From an uncultured Prolixibacteraceae bacterium (lineage in GTDB: Bacteria > Bacteroidota > Bacteroidia > Bacteroidales > Prolixibacteraceae): a stretch of 40,509 bases of DNA. Shown piece by piece: positions 35,865 to 40,509 of this stretch; position 1 is the first letter of the stretch, and every line of letters starts with the position of its first letter. The notes below the pieces were generated by a model. The model was not told the origin of the DNA, made no database searches, and saw only the letters and a program-made list of their open reading frames with translations. The stretch covers positions 1 to 40,509 of the forward strand of contig CAILJH010000048.1 of NCBI GenBank assembly GCA_903834475.1. Reading direction: 5' to 3'. The translations under genes were made by a program, and so were the position numbers.

Positions 35865-37508
35865 ATGATTTCAGTTGACGGACTTACGGTTGAATTTGGC
35901 GGATCGGCGCTTTTCTCGGATATCTCATTTGTGATTAACGAGAAGGATCGGATTGCATTGATGGGGAAAAATGGAGCAGGAAAATCAACGCTTCTCAAAG
36001 TTATTGCAGGTGAACGATCAGCTAACAAAGGAAGGGTTTCGGCTCCAAAGGACGCGGTGATTGCTTATCTTCCGCAGCATCTTTTGACCGAAGACAATCG
36101 CACCGTCTTTGAAGAGGCGTCGCAGGCTTTTTCACGTATTTTTGAGATGGAACGCGAAATCGCGGCCATGAACGAAGAACTTGCAACCCGCACCGATTAT
36201 GAATCGGAATACTACTCCGATCTGATTGAGCGCGTTTCGACCCTGAGCGAAAAATACTACTCGATTGAAGAAATCAATTTTGATGCTGAAGTGGAGAAAA
36301 TTCTCTTCGGACTGGGTTTTATGCGCGAAGATTTTAGCCGGCCAACCAGTGAATTCAGCGGAGGCTGGCGGATGCGAATCGAACTGGCCAAAATCCTGTT
36401 ACAGAAGCCGGACCTGATTTTGCTGGATGAGCCGACCAATCACATGGACATTGAGTCAATCCAGTGGCTCGAAGATTTCCTCGTAAACAGCGCCAAAGCG
36501 GTAATCGTGATTTCTCACGACAGGGCATTCATTGACAACATCACCACACGAACCATTGAGGTTACGATGGGCCGTATTTACGACTACAAAGTTAATTACT
36601 CGCATTATCTTGAACTGCGTCGTGAGCGCCGCGAACAGCAGCAAAAGCAATTCGAGGAGCAGCAAAAAATGATTGCTGAAACGACCGAATTTATCGAGCG
36701 TTTCAAAGGAACCTATTCCAAAACGCTTCAGGTTGGATCGCGTGTAAAAATGCTCGAAAAGCTTGATATTGTTGAAATTGACGAAGAAGATACCTCGGCT
36801 CTCCGGCTTAAATTTCCTCCATCGCCCCGTTCCGGTAATTATCCGGTAATTCTGGAAGATGTGAGTAAAAGTTACGATGATCACGTGGTATTTAAAAATG
36901 CTTCGCTAACGATTTCAAGAGGCGAAAAAGTGGCATTCGTAGGTAAAAACGGTGAGGGAAAATCAACGCTCGTGAAAGCGATGATGAATGAAATTGATTT
37001 CGATGGAAAGCTGACTCTGGGACACAATACCATGATCGGCTATTTTGCCCAGAACCAGGCTTCGCTGCTTAACGAGGAACTAACTGTTTTTCAGACCATC
37101 GACGATGTAGCCGTGGGTGATATCCGGACTAAAATCAAAGATCTTTTGGGGGCATTCATGTTTGGCGGCGATAACATTACTAAAAAGGTAAAAGTGCTTT
37201 CAGGAGGAGAACGGACCCGTCTGGCTATGATCAAACTGTTGCTCGAACCGGTGAATCTGCTTATTCTCGATGAGCCTACCAATCACCTCGATATGCGTAC
37301 CAAAGACATTCTGAAAAGTGCCCTGAAAGATTTTGATGGCACTCTGATCCTGGTTTCACACGACCGTGACTTCCTCGATGGTTTGGCCGAGAAAGTCTTC
37401 GAATTCGGAAACAAACAAATCAAAGAGCATCTATACGATATCAAAGGCTTTCTTCAAAAGAAGAAACTCGACAACCTGAAAGAGATTGAGCGAAAGACTT
37501 CGAAATAA
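35865..37508 (+). CDS. ABC-F family ATPase (ribosome-associated type)
   Basis: A 547-residue soluble ABC-F protein with two ATPase domains and no membrane segment. Domain 1 has Walker A GKNGAGKST at 34-42, signature FSGGWRMRIELAKIL and Walker B LILLDEPTNHMD. The charged linker (about 240-310, RRERREQQQKQFEEQQK) is the ABC-F hallmark. Domain 2 has GKNGEGKST, LSGGERTRLAMIKLLL and LLILDEPTNHLD. Relatives (EttA, Uup, YbiT, YkpA) act on translating ribosomes or give antibiotic protection. With no resistance genes nearby this is probably a housekeeping member. The start is set by the promoter at 35835-35842. It stands alone on the plus strand. Confidence 0.95.
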   Translation: MISVDGLTVEFGGSALFSDISFVINEKDRIALMGKNGAGKSTLLKVIAGERSANKGRVSAPKDAVIAYLPQHLLTEDNRTVFEEASQAFSRIFEMEREIAAMNEELATRTDYESEYYSDLIERVSTLSEKYYSIEEINFDAEVEKILFGLGFMREDFSRPTSEFSGGWRMRIELAKILLQKPDLILLDEPTNHMDIESIQWLEDFLVNSAKAVIVISHDRAFIDNITTRTIEVTMGRIYDYKVNYSHYLELRRERREQQQKQFEEQQKMIAETTEFIERFKGTYSKTLQVGSRVKMLEKLDIVEIDEEDTSALRLKFPPSPRSGNYPVILEDVSKSYDDHVVFKNASLTISRGEKVAFVGKNGEGKSTLVKAMMNEIDFDGKLTLGHNTMIGYFAQNQASLLNEELTVFQTIDDVAVGDIRTKIKDLLGAFMFGGDNITKKVKVLSGGERTRLAMIKLLLEPVNLLILDEPTNHLDMRTKDILKSALKDFDGTLILVSHDRDFLDGLAEKVFEFGNKQIKEHLYDIKGFLQKKKLDNLKEIERKTSK

Positions 37509-37861
37509 GTAAAAAAAAAGAAACCAAATTGCTTGATTTTGAGTATAGTATGCATTAACTTTGCTTAAACGCAATACGGTAATTCAAACTGTATTTCTGC
37601 TCCCGGAATAATGAGTTTTTTCCTCCTTGTGGATAAATCATTGTTCTAAGTTTTCATCTTACTGTAGGTTGCTACTTTATTAATCTCTCTCTCCGACAGA
37701 TTGAACGAATTAGTTTGCGTAGGGAATTTGAGCAGACTCAGTTGCCCAAAGACTCTCCATAGTTAGCAAGTCTAATTCATACAAATTTCTCATTTGGTCA
37801 AGTATATTGTCTCAATAGAGAAATATTCGAAAGACATTTGATACACATTAATTCCTGCATC
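37509..37861 (+). other. 353-bp spacer with an early promoter and long leader before the DUF3160 gene
   Basis: A good promoter candidate lies at 37532-37563: CTTG, a 20-nt spacer, then TAACTTTG, an exact TAnnTTTG. It is almost 300 nt before the DUF3160 ATG. If used, the transcript has a long leader or encodes a small RNA first. An imperfect hairpin (AATACGGT with ACTGTATT) lies at about 37573-37593. I see no open frame of note. Confidence 0.45.
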
Positions 37862-40420
37862 ATGAAAAGGATTAAACTTCTTTTATTTCTTGGAGCGCTA
37901 AATTCTTGTATGTTTAGCCAACTATTCTCTCAAACCGCACCCTTTAACCTTGATTCCTACAAAAAGTTTTTATCGGACAACAAGGATATGACTCCAACCA
38001 ATCTGCTAGAAAAGTACCCGGCCGGATATTTCCTGAATGAAGTAAATATGGATTATCATGATGCCTTGTATCTGGATAGTATTGATGCTGAATACAATAT
38101 TTCGAGAGATGAGAAAGAACTCCTCCGGAAAAATGGTTTTGTTGTAACAGAACGGTTGCGGCAGGAATCCTTTAACGATCACTTCAAAGTAATCTATAAA
38201 AAAGATTTGCCTGTATTTGTTTCTACTGATGCCATCCTGCATGCCTATCATGCCTCCTATGATGCTATTTTAAAGGATGTTGAAATGGATTTCCTTATTG
38301 GCAAATTACAGTTGCTTTTACAGAAAATGAGCGGCTCCATGTTTAATTTAGTAAAGAAGTATGAGAATAATCCTGAAATGGAAAAGATGTTGAAAGACGT
38401 GGACGTGTATCTAACGGTTCCTTTAAAACTTTTGGGAACATATCCATCTCCATACTACCCTTCTAATGAAGGAACTATCGATACGATAATGACCCTTATT
38501 GAAAACGAACAGATGGAAAAATACAATCTATTTTCAGAGGTCTGTAAACGAGATATCGATTTTAGTCAGTTCACGCCACGTGGACACTATGCTGAAGAGG
38601 AAACCCTTAAGAATTATTTCAAGGCCATGATGTGGCTGGGTAGGACTGAGATTTATCTCAATTTACCCAAGTCTGATTTAGAATCATTTAAGTGCACCGA
38701 GGAACAGTTAAACGCTATGATTGTCAGACAATCGGTTGATGCGCTTTTACTGGTTGAACTGCTGGAGATGTCAGGGGCGAAAAGAGATTACCAAGAATTT
38801 GAAGAGGTCATTTCGTTCTTTGTTGGCGAACAGGATAATGTAACCTATCCGCAACTGAAATCTTTACTGACCGAACTGAATATCAAAGATGCATCCGCAT
38901 TATTAAATCCGGAAACTTTGGCACAGTTCCAAAAAACTTTAAGTACCAAAACCTATTCCAATCAACAAATAGTTTCGCAACTGCTTTACAACGTTCCATT
39001 ATCACCAGAGGCTGTAAAACCAGCATCTGCATTTATTTTGTTCGGTCAGCGTTTTGTAATCGATTCCTATATTACAGGAAATGTTGTCTATGATCACATA
39101 TTGTATCAAGGGGATAAACCTTGCAGGTTGTATCCTTCAACTCTGGATATTATGTTTGCCTTCGGCAATGATGCGAGTACCCAATTGTTAATTCCTGAAT
39201 TACAGAAGTTTTCGTATTCTTCAAACCTTGCAGGATTACGTTATCTGGTTGATCAATACGATGAAAGCTTTTGGGAAAGTTCACTTTATTGTATGTGGCT
39301 AAAGGCCATAAAAACCCTTAGCCCCAAAAGCCCCGGCCAAAGGGAAAATCTGCCTCCGTTCATGCAGACCGGAGCCTGGGGGCTAGAAAAACTGAATTCT
39401 CAACTTGCTTCATGGACTGAATTAAGGCACGATAACATGCTTTATGCCAAACAATCATATACAACTGGTGGCGCCTGTTCATTCCCCTGTGGTTATGTAG
39501 AACCTAACCCAGAATTTTATCGGGTTATAAATAATTCGGCCCAAATTGCGATGCGTAGGATAGTCTATAGTGGAATACTTTCAGTGGAACATGATTATAA
39601 GCTATTCAATTATTTGCAACGCTTACAAGATGTTACCGATACTCTAACAGCGATTTCCGAAAAAGAATTGAGTGACACTTGTTTGGATGATGATGAAATT
39701 ACTTTTATTAAAAATCTTTATATGAGAGAAGGGAGTGGAGGTGGGGGAGGTAGCGGATATTTTCCTCCGACAGGATGGTACCCTGAACTATACTACAATA
39801 TTAAAGATGTAGAAACAAATGATTTTTTGGTAGCCGATTACCATACCACTCCAACAGACTGTGACGGGAGAATGATTGGAGCAATCTCACACGCTGGAAC
39901 CGGATATATTGATATGCTGATAACAGTGGTCAAAATGCCTGATGATCAAAAGATTGCTTTCGTTGGCCCGGTTATGAGTTACCATGAATACATAACCACC
40001 AATTTTTTAAGACTGAATGACGAAGAATGGAAGGAATCATATTTCCAGGCGTCTTTCAGACCGGAATGGGTCAATGGCTATTTGGCTGATAAAACCGGTT
40101 CATCCAAACCTTCGATACTTAAGTTGGCTGCAAACAAACAGGAAATTGAAAAAATGCTGGGAACTGATTACAATGCCGTAAAAATTATTCCAAACAATTT
40201 TAAAACTTGCCCGATTTCAATGGTAAGCAGTCCAAATCCAGTAAAAGATTATACCGCTATAAGTTTTACTGTCCCTGAAATATTAAGAAATTCTACTTCA
40301 AAGCTTTGTATATACGATTTGCAGGGCAGAGTCATCAATACCCTCGTCAATGAAGTTCTTCCACCGGGTCATTATATTACCAAATGGGACAGTCGGGATT
40401 CTTCAGGTAATTTAACGTGA
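37862..40420 (+). CDS. exported DUF3160 protein with a truncated type IX sorting tail
   Basis: An 852-residue protein. I chose the ATG at 37862, giving the signal peptide MKRIKLLLFLGALNSCMFSQ and onward. The body matches DUF3160 in its landmarks: PVFVSTDAILHAYHASYD (about 115-135), SWTELRHDNMLYAKQSYT and GYVEPNPEFYRV. A poly-glycine run (SGGGGGSG) lies near residue 630. The last 70 residues are the start of a type A T9SS sorting domain (SSPNPVKDYTAISFTVPE, IYDLQGRVINTLV, HYITKWDSRDSSGN). It stops at TGA where relatives continue with a GxYFYRL-type strand. The protein therefore probably lacks a working sorting signal. DUF3160 has no known function that I can state. Confidence 0.85.
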   Translation: MKRIKLLLFLGALNSCMFSQLFSQTAPFNLDSYKKFLSDNKDMTPTNLLEKYPAGYFLNEVNMDYHDALYLDSIDAEYNISRDEKELLRKNGFVVTERLRQESFNDHFKVIYKKDLPVFVSTDAILHAYHASYDAILKDVEMDFLIGKLQLLLQKMSGSMFNLVKKYENNPEMEKMLKDVDVYLTVPLKLLGTYPSPYYPSNEGTIDTIMTLIENEQMEKYNLFSEVCKRDIDFSQFTPRGHYAEEETLKNYFKAMMWLGRTEIYLNLPKSDLESFKCTEEQLNAMIVRQSVDALLLVELLEMSGAKRDYQEFEEVISFFVGEQDNVTYPQLKSLLTELNIKDASALLNPETLAQFQKTLSTKTYSNQQIVSQLLYNVPLSPEAVKPASAFILFGQRFVIDSYITGNVVYDHILYQGDKPCRLYPSTLDIMFAFGNDASTQLLIPELQKFSYSSNLAGLRYLVDQYDESFWESSLYCMWLKAIKTLSPKSPGQRENLPPFMQTGAWGLEKLNSQLASWTELRHDNMLYAKQSYTTGGACSFPCGYVEPNPEFYRVINNSAQIAMRRIVYSGILSVEHDYKLFNYLQRLQDVTDTLTAISEKELSDTCLDDDEITFIKNLYMREGSGGGGGSGYFPPTGWYPELYYNIKDVETNDFLVADYHTTPTDCDGRMIGAISHAGTGYIDMLITVVKMPDDQKIAFVGPVMSYHEYITTNFLRLNDEEWKESYFQASFRPEWVNGYLADKTGSSKPSILKLAANKQEIEKMLGTDYNAVKIIPNNFKTCPISMVSSPNPVKDYTAISFTVPEILRNSTSKLCIYDLQGRVINTLVNEVLPPGHYITKWDSRDSSGNLT

Positions 40421-40509
40421 GTTCGATCTAAGCATGCGCCAATAATGCTGGTCTTTCGATGATGTCAATATTGAGACAAGGCTTTTTTGGAAAAAAAGAA
40501 TATGCAATA
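40409..40509. other. abrupt change of sequence at the window edge, possible mobile-element end
   Basis: From about 40409 the frame no longer resembles a sorting domain, and none of the three forward frames restores the missing last strand. The sequence TTAACGTGAGTTCGATC onward looks like the terminal part of an insertion sequence running out of the window. No transposase and no target duplication can be seen, so this is a suspicion only. Confidence 0.35.

Overview
The window looks like a chromosome segment of a Bacteroidota organism. Support comes from exact TAnnTTTG -7 boxes (for example 35835-35842 and 31429-31436), start codons without Shine-Dalgarno sites, a type IX secretion-like C-terminal tail, Tat-exported Gfo/Idh/MocA proteins, an AraR-like Nudix regulator and many glycoside hydrolases. 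An NADH-linked [FeFe] hydrogenase implies anaerobic or facultative fermentation. A Marinilabiliales/Prolixibacteraceae-like lineage is my guess and is not proven by the sequence.

Layout. 1-6383 (+) is a hemicellulose block: the 3' part of a GPH sugar symporter, a GH10 xylanase, a GH43 enzyme and a large GH2 enzyme. 11333-6486 (-) is a peptide and amino-acid block: DPP-IV-like peptidase, ornithine-cyclodeaminase-family dehydrogenase and Fe-S serine dehydratase. 17688-11681 (-) is an odd operon: SDR, gcvPA, gcvPB and a GH42 beta-galactosidase. 18721-17954 (-) and 18898-21435 (+) are a Nudix-type sugar regulator and a GH2 beta-galactosidase that diverge around a palindromic operator candidate. 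27191-21560 (-) is a three-gene [FeFe] hydrogenase operon whose NuoF-like subunit is fused to a GltD/NfnB-like flavoprotein. 31331-27428 (-) is a compact exported redox operon: a tetraheme NapC/NrfH-like cytochrome fused to a SUMF1 domain, a Tat lipoprotein Gfo/Idh/MocA dehydrogenase and a Tat-exported TIM-barrel isomerase, closed by a strong terminator. Divergent from it (31465-33283, +) are an N-acetylhexosamine-kinase-like gene and a CBM9-like protein. The rest is an OmpA-like outer-membrane protein (-), an ABC-F ATPase (+) and a DUF3160 protein (+) whose sorting tail is cut off at the window edge.

How it fits together. Much of the window serves polysaccharide breakdown: extracytoplasmic hydrolases, sugar uptake, a sugar sensor and disposal of reductant as H2. 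The least ordinary parts are the cytochrome-SUMF1 fusion beside Tat-exported sugar oxidoreductases, the hydrogenase-GltD fusion, and a G-rich hairpin repeat placed exactly 17 nt before the start codons of two unrelated genes (xylanase and hydA).
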